A stretch of 62,848 nucleotides of DNA from assembly GCA_017694795.1 (NCBI GenBank), contig JADIMM010000108.1, positions 1-62,848 on the forward strand, written 5' to 3'. Under the pieces are notes generated by a model. It was not told where the DNA came from, searched no databases, and worked only from the letters and a program-made list of their open reading frames with translations. Shown here piece after piece: positions 52,751-62,833 of the stretch. Origin of the DNA: Candidatus Gallitreponema excrementavium. Its GTDB lineage: Bacteria; Spirochaetota; Spirochaetia; Treponematales; Treponemataceae. The first letter of the stretch is position 1; every line of letters starts with the position of its first letter. Made by a program: the position numbers and the translations under genes.

Positions 52751-54211
52751 TTAGATTTCCGGAGCTGACTCAAAGGAAAGAATATTAAGAAACTTTTTAT
52801 ATTTATTCTTGTGAATCAAGAAAGAATTTCCTTTAACGGATTTTACAGCGTAAAACACGAAATCATAGGGGGCGAATGTTAATTCATCTATCAGTTCGTT
52901 TTCTCCGGAGTAAAATGAAAGTTCCAGTTCATCTTCTTTTTTCCAGCTGCTGCCCTGTGGAATTTCCATGTCACCCGAAAGCCCGTAAGTTTCATTAACA
53001 AGCATGGAAAATGATTCCTGGTCCGGGAAAATTTTTATTGTCTCCCGGAATTTATCTGTGCCGAATGTTGCGGAAATTTCTTCCGTCCGGTTTATTTCCC
53101 CTGAAAATACAACCTTACTGATTACCTGAAAGGGGTCTATTTCCGTCAAAGCCCTGAGATACATCTCGCTGGTATAATATATTTTGTCGCTGTCGCTGGC
53201 AATAAAACAGCATTCCCCGTCGTCATTTTTTTTATCAGGCAGGTTGAACATAATCTTTTTTACATAAGGTTCATAGGTTATGGTTTTTCCGTATCTTGGC
53301 CTTTCACATTTTAAGGTCACTGTGCTGGTGGTTTTGTTCAGTCCGTATTTTGAGTAATTTTCTCTTCCCGAATCTTTTACAAGGCTTTCTTCCAGATTCC
53401 TGAGTCTTTCCTTTACCAGTTCCTCTCCTGATAATGTACTGTCTTCGGAGGTATCGCTTAATTTTTGCGGACGGGTGTATTTTCCACAGGTAAGGTACCC
53501 TCTGCCTTCCTTATCGTAGTTTACTGTGAGGGTCGGTTTTCCCGGAGTTTCTACAATTATGGTTTTGATTTCTTTTTCCGGCGGAATGTTAAAAGCAGTG
53601 TTGTCCTGAAGGGATTCTTCGGTCATTTCCAGCATTGACAGAATCATGCCGTCTGCAATGTAAACCGGTGTTTCACCATCGATTTTTAGGTAACAGTTGT
53701 AGCCGGAAGGAACTATGTTGCCGATTTTAAATCCGAAAATTTTATTTCCGTTTGATTTCCCCTGGACTTCAATTCTTGGGTAATCAAATCCGAATGATTT
53801 AAGCTCGTTGTCTTTTGCGTTATTTATACGGTTTAAAACCTTTATATTATTTAATTCTTCAAGAATAACAGAAACTTTTTCCTGGCTTATATCAAGATCC
53901 GGGTTTTCAAGATCAAGCCAATTCCCATCTTTTAAGGAAAGTACCATTGTCTTTTTATTCTGTCCCCCGGGTTTCAGCGTTATTGATAATTCGTTAAAAC
54001 CGGAAAAACTTATTACCTCTTCTGATTTGAGGGGAAGTGTATTTTGGGATATTTGGGAGTCAGTGTCAAGGTTCTTACGCCCGGTTACAAGTATTGCTTT
54101 CCAGTCCGGGTTCATACCTTTTATTACAGGAATAAGTATAACCGCTGCTGCAAGCAGAATAAACGAGATAAAAATTGCAAGTCCGATAAAAACATTGTTT
54201 TTTTCTTTCAA
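52751..54211 (-). CDS. DUF4340 domain protein of Gld-type ABC cluster
   Basis: This 486-residue protein has one N-terminal membrane helix (VFIGLAIFISFILLAAAVIL) and a beta-rich outer part of the DUF4340 type (LDLENPDLDISQEKVSVILE, ELKSFGFDYPRIEVQ, VYIADGMILSMLEM). DUF4340 proteins commonly travel with GldA/GldF/GldG-like ABC genes, as here. The function is unknown; presumably it is part of an envelope complex. It is the last gene of the cluster, 49 bp after the GldG-like gene. Confidence 0.88.
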   Translation of the reverse strand: MKEKNNVFIGLAIFISFILLAAAVILIPVIKGMNPDWKAILVTGRKNLDTDSQISQNTLPLKSEEVISFSGFNELSITLKPGGQNKKTMVLSLKDGNWLDLENPDLDISQEKVSVILEELNNIKVLNRINNAKDNELKSFGFDYPRIEVQGKSNGNKIFGFKIGNIVPSGYNCYLKIDGETPVYIADGMILSMLEMTEESLQDNTAFNIPPEKEIKTIIVETPGKPTLTVNYDKEGRGYLTCGKYTRPQKLSDTSEDSTLSGEELVKERLRNLEESLVKDSGRENYSKYGLNKTTSTVTLKCERPRYGKTITYEPYVKKIMFNLPDKKNDDGECCFIASDSDKIYYTSEMYLRALTEIDPFQVISKVVFSGEINRTEEISATFGTDKFRETIKIFPDQESFSMLVNETYGLSGDMEIPQGSSWKKEDELELSFYSGENELIDELTFAPYDFVFYAVKSVKGNSFLIHKNKYKKFLNILSFESAPEI

Positions 54212-54260
54212 TCTTCAGCCCCTTTGTTCTTATCGGCTTGTTTTGTCTCTTTTTAAAGAC

Positions 54261-55649
54261 TTAATTTCCCGTTTGTTTCCTTGATTGTCCTTTTCTTTTG
54301 TACCCGATAACAATCCCTGTTATGATAAAGACTCCGGGAATGACAAACACACTTATTATTGTCCAAAGTATTATTTCCAGGTATGTCGGGACAATATTCG
54401 TGTCCTGCAGCTTTATTACAGGGATTAAATTCTTATATTCTGAATCCGAAAGCCATTCAAGGCAGTCCAGAAAAAATGCTGTGTTTCCTCCCCCTGCCAG
54501 GGTATTATCTGTTTTCTGGTCGATTATAGAATCCGAAGAAAAAACAACCAGTTTTCCGCCCTTTTCTGTTTTTACTGCGGCTGCCAGATCATAGGTGTTA
54601 CTGAGAATTTCAGTTTCTGTTATTTTTACCGCCTGGGGGGAGGTTGTTAAAAGAGGAATATATGTCATTCCTTCAGGTGTAAATGGAGCTTTTTTTATTT
54701 CACCAGCGTTTGCTATTATTGGAATTATATCCGGCTGGAATTTTATTACTTCGTTTGTATTTACTTTTGGCCTTAGGAGCAGATTGTTCCCTTGTATAAA
54801 GTATCCCGGGCTTTGTTCGGCAATAATCCCGTCTGTCAGCTCTATTCCAAAGTATAACAAAAAATTCGAGAGATTTTCCGGCTTGTTTTGCCCTGAGTTT
54901 TCCAATAGAAAAAATGAACCGCCTTCCTCAATCCATAGGGAAAGTTTTTCTATTTCACCGGTTGTAAAGTCCGTATTTCCGGGCAGCTTGATGATTATGC
55001 TGTTGTTGTCCGGCATTTCCCCGTTTGCGGACAAGTTGAGTTCCTTTATGTCGTAATTCATTAAAAGCATTTGATTCAGCAGATCCTGTTCTATTCCCTT
55101 TTCCCCGTGGCCTGTCAAAAAAAACACCGGGTACTGCTCAAGTCCCAAAACCCGGGCCAGACCGCTGTTTATCTGCTGTTGGGCAATAATGCCTACAGGC
55201 AACTGCTGGTTCTGCATTGTCGTGTCATACTCGTAAAGGGAAAAATAATCTATGTACACGTATTTGTTATTGCAAAAGATTACTACACTTCCTCGGTGAA
55301 TGTTTTTTCCGGGCGTTTTAAAATTTTCCACAAATTCCGGGTATAAATCCGGATCTCTGTAAGAAATTGATATTTTATCCGAGTAGTTTTCATAGGATTC
55401 AAGAATGGCTGTTATCGTAGGATCTGTATCACTTTGGTTTTCCAGATAATAAAATGTAACCGGTTCTTCCAAGGTATCAAGGAGGGATTTTGTATCGGAA
55501 AAAAGTGAAAAATCTTTTTTTTCCGTTAGGTCAATGTTTACGGAAAATGTGTCTGCAAGAATACATAAAAAAAGAACAGAAGATAAAACCAGAATGAACA
55601 AGACTGATGTATAAAGGCCAAACCTGAAATATTTGTTTGTTTTTTTCAT
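54261..55649 (-). CDS. GldG-like auxiliary component of ABC transporter
   Basis: This 462-residue protein has an N-terminal helix (FGLYTSVLFILVLSSVLFLC), a large outer domain of the GldG / ABC_transp_aux type (FYYLENQSDTDPTITAILES, PVFFLTGHGEKGIEQDLLN) and a C-terminal helix (EIILWTIISVFVIPGVFIIT). It is encoded 1 bp before the permease stop in the same transcript. In Bacteroidetes the homologue supports gliding; in spirochaetes the cargo is unknown. Its topology suggests a tethered outer domain acting with the permease. Confidence 0.88.
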   Translation of the reverse strand: MKKTNKYFRFGLYTSVLFILVLSSVLFLCILADTFSVNIDLTEKKDFSLFSDTKSLLDTLEEPVTFYYLENQSDTDPTITAILESYENYSDKISISYRDPDLYPEFVENFKTPGKNIHRGSVVIFCNNKYVYIDYFSLYEYDTTMQNQQLPVGIIAQQQINSGLARVLGLEQYPVFFLTGHGEKGIEQDLLNQMLLMNYDIKELNLSANGEMPDNNSIIIKLPGNTDFTTGEIEKLSLWIEEGGSFFLLENSGQNKPENLSNFLLYFGIELTDGIIAEQSPGYFIQGNNLLLRPKVNTNEVIKFQPDIIPIIANAGEIKKAPFTPEGMTYIPLLTTSPQAVKITETEILSNTYDLAAAVKTEKGGKLVVFSSDSIIDQKTDNTLAGGGNTAFFLDCLEWLSDSEYKNLIPVIKLQDTNIVPTYLEIILWTIISVFVIPGVFIITGIVIGYKRKGQSRKQTGN

Positions 55650-55650
55650 A

Positions 55651-56544
55651 TTACACCCACCTTTTTCTAAGCTGTATTTGTACGGTTGAAAAAAAAGCTG
55701 TAAAAATAAACAGTATGGAAAAAAACAGGCTCCCTATACTGATTATCCCCATGGAGTAATTTCTGAACCTTGAGGAAAAAGAAATTGACTTTGCAGCCCT
55801 CTGTATAAGGTGGTCAAAGAACGGGGGATTCATAACGAGGGTGAGTCCGATTATCAAGGCTCCCAGGGTTGCAAAAACAGCCCCTGCCGGAATACTTCCT
55901 GTCAGCCTGAAGGCTGTTACGGAAATTATTATTAATAGGATTCCTGAAAAAACTAATGATGCAAACCTGCTTCCGGGCAAAAGCAATCCTATTGGTTCTG
56001 CGCAGGTAAGAAAAAGCAGAAACAGAAAGGTTACTATGCCGGCAAAGGGAGGGTTGTCAGTAAGGGAGGAAAAAAACAGCCCTGCACTGACAGAGCATAA
56101 TCCGTTCAGATAAAAACCTGTATAGGAAGCAAAAATTATCCCGGGGTCCGTCCCGAAAAGGTGGTTTGCCCCGTTGCCCGTTTTTGAAATAATACCTGTT
56201 ATTATGGGAAAAACAAGGCTGACAAATACAGGCAGGGAAAAGGCTGCAAAAACCGCAATGAATTTCCCTGCTGTAATTTTTGTTATGCTAACCGGGGCTG
56301 TTAGCAACAGGGGTTCGGTTTTTTGTCTTTTTTCATCAGCAAAAATCCCCATGGTTAAAAATGGAACTGCCGGAATAAAATAGTATTTAAGAACAGAAAG
56401 AGTGTAAGAAAAATCCCCGATTCCCATGTTCAGTTGGTAAATACAGAATAAAATACCGCCGGTCAAAAGAAAAAAACCGGAAAATAACCAGGCAGCGGGG
56501 GTTTTAAAAAGCAGGAAAAGCTCTTTTTTTAAGACAGCATTCAT
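55651..56544 (-). CDS. ABC transporter permease (GldF-like)
   Basis: This 297-residue ABC-2-type permease has six hydrophobic segments, starting NAVLKKELFLLFKTPAAWLF (a typical cytoplasmic elbow helix). FADEKRQKTEPLLLTAPVSI is the conserved loop that contacts the ATPase. The start overlaps the ATPase stop by four bases. It works with the ATPase and the GldG-like protein; the transported substance is unknown. Confidence 0.9.
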   Translation of the reverse strand: MNAVLKKELFLLFKTPAAWLFSGFFLLTGGILFCIYQLNMGIGDFSYTLSVLKYYFIPAVPFLTMGIFADEKRQKTEPLLLTAPVSITKITAGKFIAVFAAFSLPVFVSLVFPIITGIISKTGNGANHLFGTDPGIIFASYTGFYLNGLCSVSAGLFFSSLTDNPPFAGIVTFLFLLFLTCAEPIGLLLPGSRFASLVFSGILLIIISVTAFRLTGSIPAGAVFATLGALIIGLTLVMNPPFFDHLIQRAAKSISFSSRFRNYSMGIISIGSLFFSILFIFTAFFSTVQIQLRKRWV

Positions 56545-57470
56545 TTTTTTTCCTCTGTAAGTTTTAGATAAAGTTCTTCCAGATTATTGTCCCTTAATTT
56601 AAGGGAAACCAGGGAAAAGCCTTTTTCCAATAATTTTGAAATCAACAAATCTTTTTTTTCAGATTTTCCCGTCCAAGTAAGCAGATATTTGACTCTGTCT
56701 GTTTTTTCGGTTTTACTTGTGATTGCAAAGCCGTTTTCAAGAATTACGGAATCAGCGGAAACTCCGTTATATGAAAGAACAAGTTCCATCGCGGTTTCTT
56801 TATTTTTCAATCCGGCAGATATTTCGCTGCTGGTTCCGGAAAACAAAAGTTTTCCTTTGTTAATTAACAGGATTTTATCACAAAGGTTATATACTTCCTT
56901 AAGCTGATGGCTGCTTAAAATAATCAGGGAATCAGATTTTAAGGATAGAATCAAGCTGTTCATTTCCGTAATCTGTCTCGGGTCGAGTCCGCTGGCAGGT
57001 TCGTCAAGGATTAAAAGCCTGGGATTGTTTATAATTGCCTGTGCCATTCCTGTTCTTTGCCTGTAGCCTTTTGAGAGTGTTCCGGTAAGTTTGTTTTGTA
57101 CTTCTTCCAAAGACAATCTTTCTATAACTGATTTGACACACTTGTTTCTGTCTTTTTTTATACCTTTAAGTTCAGCTGCAAAGTTCAGGTATTCGTACAC
57201 TGTCATTTTTGTATACAGTGGCGGGGTTTCCGGTAAAAAACCTGTAGATTTTCTTGCCTCTATCGGGTTTGTCTGTATATTAAACCCGTTTATTTCCACT
57301 TCCCCGGAAGTAGGGGCAAGGTATCCTGTTATAATATTCATGGCTGTGGATTTTCCGGCTCCGTTAGGTCCGATTAAGCCGATTATTTCCCCTGATTTTC
57401 CTGTAAAGGAAAGATTGTCCAAGGCTTTTTCATTGCCGTAAAGTTTTACAAGATTCGACACTGTAAGCAT
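56541..57470 (-). CDS. ABC transporter ATP-binding protein (GldA-like)
   Basis: This 309-residue ATPase has Walker A LIGPNGAGKSTAMNI, signature GTLSKGYRQRTGMA, Walker B RLLILDEPASGLDP and the switch His in ILSSHQLKEV. The C-terminal 90 residues resemble the accessory region of GldA/CcmA-type subunits. It leads the four-gene Gld-type cluster and follows the giant coiled-coil gene by 22 bp, so all five may share a transcript. Confidence 0.94.
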   Translation of the reverse strand: MLTVSNLVKLYGNEKALDNLSFTGKSGEIIGLIGPNGAGKSTAMNIITGYLAPTSGEVEINGFNIQTNPIEARKSTGFLPETPPLYTKMTVYEYLNFAAELKGIKKDRNKCVKSVIERLSLEEVQNKLTGTLSKGYRQRTGMAQAIINNPRLLILDEPASGLDPRQITEMNSLILSLKSDSLIILSSHQLKEVYNLCDKILLINKGKLLFSGTSSEISAGLKNKETAMELVLSYNGVSADSVILENGFAITSKTEKTDRVKYLLTWTGKSEKKDLLISKLLEKGFSLVSLKLRDNNLEELYLKLTEEKK

Positions 57471-57492
57471 TTATGAGTCCTGAAAAAAAGAT

Positions 57493-60400
57493 TTAATCCC
57501 CCAGCTCCAGAATAAGTTCGGCTTCGGAAACAGATATTTCCAGACTTACGGCAATTGCTTCCGGTTTCCAGCCCATTTCTGCCAGTCTCTTTACAGACCG
57601 TCTGGTTTCCGGAGAAATAGAGCCGTTGCTGTTTTTGGAGGAAGCCTTGTTTTTCATTAAGTCCCCGTAAAGCTTGATGTCTCCGTCGACTTTGCTGGAA
57701 ATTCCCTGAAGCCTGGTTTCTGTTTTTGCAAGCCACTCCCTGTCGCTTTTTAATTTTTCTATTCTTTCCTCTGTATTTTGAATCAGACTATCAAGGGCCT
57801 CGGCTTTTTCGACTGCGGAGGTGATTTTGTCCTTGTTTTCGATTATCGACTTAAAGTCCCGCTTTAAGTCCAGCATTTCTTCCGGCATGGTGGAAAGCTG
57901 ATCCCTTATTTCCTGAGCCTGTTTTTCCATGTTTCTAAAAGTTTCAAAAACCTTATCCACGTTTTCGATTGTCTGTCTTAAAATACTTTCCTTTTTATCA
58001 AGTCTGTCAAACTGGGCTGTTGCCTCGCTGACACCTTCCTGGCACTTACGCAAATCAAACTGAAATTGCTGTATGTCGTTGTTTGCATTGGACAGGTCGC
58101 TTATCTTGTTTTCAATGGATTTTGAAAGGTTTACAAGGCTTGTATACTTATCTTCTATGTCGTCCACACGCTTTTTTTCCGAAATAAAACGGGTTATTTT
58201 CTGGCTTGCCTCTTCTTCCTGTTTTTTTATCTTGGCAAATTGGGATTCCATGGAATTCATATATTCCTTCCAGTCATCAATCTTTTTCATTTCTTCTTTG
58301 AGGGCAGAGAAGTTTTCTTCCAAATCCTTTTCCATCTTTTCGGCTTTTTCAAACAACTGGGTTTGGGAAATAAATGTTTTTTGTTTTCTGTCTATCTCAT
58401 CAAGCTGCTGGTTCAGTCCATGAACCTTGTTCTCGATGTTTTTCATTATTGTATCATTGTCCGATTCTGCTTTTTCCCGTATATCCTGTACGAACTGCTT
58501 TGCTTCCTTGAACTTGGATTCCACATTTACCGTGTTATCCCTGATACTTTGCCGCAGCTCTTCCATCAGGTTATTGTACGTGCTGATGGCATTGTTTTCT
58601 GTTTCCTGCAGTTTTGATTCAAGTTTTTCATTCATATCCTGTATTCTTGCAGACAGTGTTTCCGTATCGTCCAAAAGTCCGGACTGCTTTTCATTTATTG
58701 TGTTTTCAAGTTGTGATTTTTCCAGTATGAAATTTCTTTCAATCTGTTCTATCTTTTCTGTGGCTGCATCATCCAGACCTTGAAGTTTCTGGGACATAAA
58801 ATCCTTTGTCTCTGTAAACTGCTGTTCAATTCTTGTTTTCCATGTCGTAAAATCGGTTTTAGCATCCGAAATAATTGAATCTGCTTCTTTCTGGGAATTA
58901 GTGATGGAAAGTTTAAGTTCTTCAGTTTTTGCTACCAGATCTTTTTCCTGTTTTTTAAGGAATGCACTGTTTGAAGCCGTGAACTCTTCCACTTCTTTTT
59001 TCATCAATTCGGTAGCGTTTGTTCTAAGGGCTTCGATATCCTGGCGGTAAGTTGCTGTAAATCTTTCCAGTCCGGACTCATAGCTTTCGATTTTAGATTT
59101 AAGTTCTGTTCCGCTGTTTTCAATCAATCCTTCCATTTGTGCAAGCTGGTCCCTGAGCCTTGTCTGAAGGTCTGAAACTTCGGATTTAAGGTTTTCGTTT
59201 AATTTTGTCACAGCAGCTTTCTGGTTTTCCTTTGTTTCCAGTGAAAGCCTGTTCAGGTCTTTGTTTACTCCTTCCTGCAACTCCAAAAGAGAGGCATTGA
59301 TAATATTGTTTCTATCCGATAAATCTTTAAAAAAATCATCTTCAAAAATTTTCAGTTTTTCGGAAACATTCTCATAGGCTTTGGTTTTTAGTTCATTAAG
59401 TTCGTCTTCAATGGTGTTTATTTTGATGTTTACGGTGTTTTCCCTTGCCGCAAAATCTTCTCCGCTTTTTGTATATTTTTGGTTCTGGAGTTCAATATAC
59501 TTATTAAAGTCATCTTCTATCCTGAGCTCTGTATCCGAAAGCAGGTTCTGGAGTTCTGAATTAAGCCTTACAATATCTTCTTCGGTTTTCTTTACTTGCT
59601 CAAATTCGTATGAAATTTCAGCCTTGTATTTTGCAAGTTCGTCCTGGGTTGAGGAAAGGGCTTTTTGTGCCAAATCCGTGGTTTTGTTCTCGATTTCGGA
59701 CATACTGGATTTTACGGCAAGGTTCATTCCTTCCAGATTCGTCCTGATTTCCTGTACCTCTGCTTCCCATTCTTTTTTGAACCGGTTTATTTCCCCTTTT
59801 GTTTCTGCAAGGGCCGCCTTTGCGGTTTCCTGAATCTGAAGGTACTTTTCTTCCAACTGATCCCTGAATTTATGTGTCCGTTCAGAAGCCTGTTCCTTTA
59901 ATTTTGTCATGGCCTGTTCTTCCAGTTTTAAAGCTTTTCCCTGGGCTTCTGCTATAGCTTTGTCATAGGCTGTATTGAGGGATTCCACTTTTCCGTTGAA
60001 TTCTTCAAACAAATTTTTTCCAAGTTTTTCTATTTCTTCTTTGTTGGAAGAAATCAGTTCGGAACGGAGTGCCGGAATCTTTTCCATAACAACATCCAAC
60101 TGTTCTTTTGCTTCCTTGATTTTTTTGCCCATACCATCGGTAAATTCAATTTCGGAACGGAGAAGTTTCATATTCTCTTCTGCATTTTCCGTCATCGTGA
60201 GAAGCTCTTTTATTATCTGGTTGTATTTTTTTATCTGGTCGTCTATCCTGGTATAAACTTCTTCCTGGGATTTTATGTTCTTTTCGATTTCTTCCAGCCT
60301 TTTTACTGCCGCAATAGTAGTTTTTTGTTTAACTTCCATCTCTATGGAAGTCTGTTTTAAGGTTTCTATTTTTGAAGTAATGGAATTGTTTATATCCTTG

Positions 60401-60531
60401 ATTAATTTTTCTGTATATTTCTGCAGTTTTTCCAGAGATCTGTCGTTTTTATCCAACTGTCTGAAAACCATTAAGATTACCGTTGAAACAATGACACTGA
60501 TTATTATTCCCACCAAATTTCCTGCTAACAT
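57493..60531 (-). CDS. Giant coiled-coil protein, spirochaete type
   Basis: This 1012-residue protein has one N-terminal membrane helix (NLVGIIISVIVSTVILMVF). It then runs for more than 900 residues as almost unbroken coiled coil (heptads rich in Glu, Lys, Leu), and ends in a small helical domain with HTH-like look (RRSVKRLAEMGWKPEAIAVS, then LEISVSEAELILELG). This layout matches the coiled-coil family found across spirochaetes. It may act as a cell-envelope or cytoskeletal spacer; no enzyme motif is visible. It sits 10 bp after a HAD phosphatase gene and before the Gld-type cluster. Confidence 0.88.
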   Translation of the reverse strand: MLAGNLVGIIISVIVSTVILMVFRQLDKNDRSLEKLQKYTEKLIKDINNSITSKIETLKQTSIEMEVKQKTTIAAVKRLEEIEKNIKSQEEVYTRIDDQIKKYNQIIKELLTMTENAEENMKLLRSEIEFTDGMGKKIKEAKEQLDVVMEKIPALRSELISSNKEEIEKLGKNLFEEFNGKVESLNTAYDKAIAEAQGKALKLEEQAMTKLKEQASERTHKFRDQLEEKYLQIQETAKAALAETKGEINRFKKEWEAEVQEIRTNLEGMNLAVKSSMSEIENKTTDLAQKALSSTQDELAKYKAEISYEFEQVKKTEEDIVRLNSELQNLLSDTELRIEDDFNKYIELQNQKYTKSGEDFAARENTVNIKINTIEDELNELKTKAYENVSEKLKIFEDDFFKDLSDRNNIINASLLELQEGVNKDLNRLSLETKENQKAAVTKLNENLKSEVSDLQTRLRDQLAQMEGLIENSGTELKSKIESYESGLERFTATYRQDIEALRTNATELMKKEVEEFTASNSAFLKKQEKDLVAKTEELKLSITNSQKEADSIISDAKTDFTTWKTRIEQQFTETKDFMSQKLQGLDDAATEKIEQIERNFILEKSQLENTINEKQSGLLDDTETLSARIQDMNEKLESKLQETENNAISTYNNLMEELRQSIRDNTVNVESKFKEAKQFVQDIREKAESDNDTIMKNIENKVHGLNQQLDEIDRKQKTFISQTQLFEKAEKMEKDLEENFSALKEEMKKIDDWKEYMNSMESQFAKIKKQEEEASQKITRFISEKKRVDDIEDKYTSLVNLSKSIENKISDLSNANNDIQQFQFDLRKCQEGVSEATAQFDRLDKKESILRQTIENVDKVFETFRNMEKQAQEIRDQLSTMPEEMLDLKRDFKSIIENKDKITSAVEKAEALDSLIQNTEERIEKLKSDREWLAKTETRLQGISSKVDGDIKLYGDLMKNKASSKNSNGSISPETRRSVKRLAEMGWKPEAIAVSLEISVSEAELILELGD

Positions 60532-60541
60532 TTTCCCCGCC

Positions 60542-61198
60542 TTAATTGGTAAATAGTATGTTGTAAAGCTCCTGATAGTTCTTAAAGGTAATATCAGCTG
60601 CTGATGTTTTTTTCCTGCTTATTAAAGCCGTTTTCATTCCGGCTTTTTTTGCGCCGGAACAATCCAGTTTTTCGTTGTTGCCTACATAAAGTATTCTTTC
60701 CGGGCTGGCCCCCAGTTTTCCGGCGAATTTTAAGAATGGTATTTCCGAGGGTTTCAGGGCATTTGTCTCCTCGGACCCCATGGAAACATCTATGAGGGAA
60801 TCAATTCCCCAGTTTTGCAGTTTTTGTCCGGGTAGAAAATCGGAAAGAATCCCGGTTTTAAGTCCCTTAGCCTTGCATTCCTCCAGCAGTTCCTTTACTC
60901 CGGGATACAGCCTTACTTTTTTGTAATTCTTTATCCATCCCTTGTAAATCAGTGTGTCCAAAAGGGAACGGGTTTCTTCCCGGGTTTTTCCCAGTTTTTT
61001 GGAGAGCATTTCGGCCTGCACTTCAAAAAAGTCTTCTACAGGTCCGGTTTCATGGAGTTTTTTCCTTACTTTACCAAATCCGGTCATGAGAATGGGATGT
61101 CCTATGCAAAAGGGGGCAACCCTCATGTTTAGCCTGTATGCAGGGTAGAGGGTTCCGTCAATGTCAAACCCAACTGCATCTAATTCACCGAACAACAT
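60542..61198 (-). CDS. HAD family hydrolase
   Basis: This 218-residue phosphatase-like enzyme has motif I AVGFDIDGTLYPA (nucleophile and acid/base Asp), motif II TGILSDFLPG, motif III Lys in NALKPSEIPFLK and motif IV VGNNEKLDCSGAKKAG. A helical C1 cap lies between I and II. The substrate is unknown. The start is uncertain: the ATG at 61198 is close to motif I and 15 bp after a TATAAT box, so it could give a very short leader, while in-frame ATGs lie up to 60 bp further upstream. Confidence 0.88.
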   Translation of the reverse strand: MLFGELDAVGFDIDGTLYPAYRLNMRVAPFCIGHPILMTGFGKVRKKLHETGPVEDFFEVQAEMLSKKLGKTREETRSLLDTLIYKGWIKNYKKVRLYPGVKELLEECKAKGLKTGILSDFLPGQKLQNWGIDSLIDVSMGSEETNALKPSEIPFLKFAGKLGASPERILYVGNNEKLDCSGAKKAGMKTALISRKKTSAADITFKNYQELYNILFTN

Positions 61199-61362
61199 AC
61201 TACAGTTATACATTATACTGCCGTTTCTGTCCATTAAGAAAAAACATGGAACCCTCAATGGGATTTTTTCTTCCTGTATTGAAATGTTTTGTATACGTTT
61301 TGTACTCCTGGTGGTATACAGGAGCTGTGACGGAACAGGGAATAATCAGATAACGGATTTAA

Positions 61363-62790
61363 TTACGGTTTTACAGGTGCCTTAAAGTATATAAGGCTCG
61401 GAGTTCCTATTCTTGTCAGATGGACGAATTCTTCACTGTGCCTTTCTATAAAGGCTGCTATTGTTGTTTCCGTACCGCTTTCAAAAACAGAGACTGTAAA
61501 GCCGCCGTCTGCAGTGAAGTATGGTACAAACACAACTGTGTGGTAATGTTGTCTGAGAGTGTTTTTTCCGTTTGTGTCGGTCATTTCCTTGTTAAGGGAT
61601 CCTAAAAATACTGTATCCGGTTCATCTATTGCAAGGGCATACAAAAGAGATTCCAATATTTTTACGGAATAACCCATCTGTTTCATGTAACCTGTGGTTT
61701 TTACAGCTTTGCCTTTGCTGTCATAACAAAGCTGAAATGGCTGTTTTTTTACATCGGTTCCGGCTTCTTCCGGCGTAAGATTCCTTCCGCAAAAAACCGA
61801 AGCTGCTGCAGCGGCAAGATTCCTGCTCCAGTCCAGCCCGAAGAAAGGATCCCTTTCCGGCTCATAGATACGGGAATAGTTTTTTGTGCTGGAAACGGCA
61901 ATCGGATTTGTTTCAAAGTCCTGTTCGTCAAATACGACTGTCTTGGTTTTTAATGGTTCCACAAAAAGCCCCTGGCCTATTACGGGATACACCATTCCGT
62001 CCACAACCCATTTAAGGAAGCCGGAGCAGTTTACACCGTTGTACACCGGGGAAGGCTCCCCGTCTGAAATCCGCACCGGGTTTCCCTTTTCGTCAAAACA
62101 GGAATCTTCATTGTAAGTCAGTCTGGACAGATTTTGCCTGATTTTTTTGTCAAGGTTACGGTTGTTCCTGTACATTGTTAAATCCGGGGAACAGTAATTC
62201 CACATCAGCATTGGGCCGGTAATCCTGTATATCTGGGAAAATTCAAGTTTATAAACTGAAGTGAAATCCAGTGAGATTGTAACATCTCCGGAATAAAGGG
62301 CATTGAGGGCATATAGGTTCAGGACTGTCTGGTTGTTTTTCGGGGTAAAATCCAGATAGCAGGAATATTTACTCCGTAAAATAATTCTTATTCTGTCCGT
62401 TTTTCCTGTAGCATTGTCTCTGAAAGCTATCCACGTACCTTGGTTTGAGGAAGAAAAAACATTGTCCTGCTCCGGGGAAAAAATATATGCAGTGTGGGTA
62501 TTCCTGTCTTCAGCCCAAAACCTCCATTTTTTGCCGTTATCGGCGGTAAAAACCTTATGGGATATCAGGGCCGGTTCTTTTAATTCAGATTCAAAAATTT
62601 CTTTCCAGAGGGAAACTCTTACGGCAGCTTCATCCGGAAAATCAGATAATTCCTTATCCACATGGGATTTTGTTTCATACTTGTATACGGCGATTCCGTT
62701 GTTAAGGGTGCTTTCGGCACCAAAAAAGGTTCCGGGAAAAATTAAAGTGAACAGAACGGAAAAAGCCATGAAAAAAAAATTCTTCTTCAT
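61363..62790 (-). CDS. Secreted protein with NlpC/P60-like cysteine motif, unknown
   Basis: This 475-residue protein has a signal peptide (FMAFSVLFTLIFPGTFFG). The middle carries GVNCSGFLKWVVDGMVYP, which resembles the catalytic D/N-C-S-G-F/L of NlpC/P60 peptidases. About 150 residues on, RQHYHTVVFVPYF may supply the His. This suggests a papain-like cell-wall amidase, but the family is not one I can name and the Cys/His spacing is unusual. It stands alone on the minus strand at the right end of the window. A TATAAT box lies about 20 bp before the start. Confidence 0.75.
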   Translation of the reverse strand: MKKNFFFMAFSVLFTLIFPGTFFGAESTLNNGIAVYKYETKSHVDKELSDFPDEAAVRVSLWKEIFESELKEPALISHKVFTADNGKKWRFWAEDRNTHTAYIFSPEQDNVFSSSNQGTWIAFRDNATGKTDRIRIILRSKYSCYLDFTPKNNQTVLNLYALNALYSGDVTISLDFTSVYKLEFSQIYRITGPMLMWNYCSPDLTMYRNNRNLDKKIRQNLSRLTYNEDSCFDEKGNPVRISDGEPSPVYNGVNCSGFLKWVVDGMVYPVIGQGLFVEPLKTKTVVFDEQDFETNPIAVSSTKNYSRIYEPERDPFFGLDWSRNLAAAAASVFCGRNLTPEEAGTDVKKQPFQLCYDSKGKAVKTTGYMKQMGYSVKILESLLYALAIDEPDTVFLGSLNKEMTDTNGKNTLRQHYHTVVFVPYFTADGGFTVSVFESGTETTIAAFIERHSEEFVHLTRIGTPSLIYFKAPVKP

Positions 62791-62833
62791 AAAAAACCCT
62801 TGTACATTATAGTTGTCATATCGGCATTTTTGA

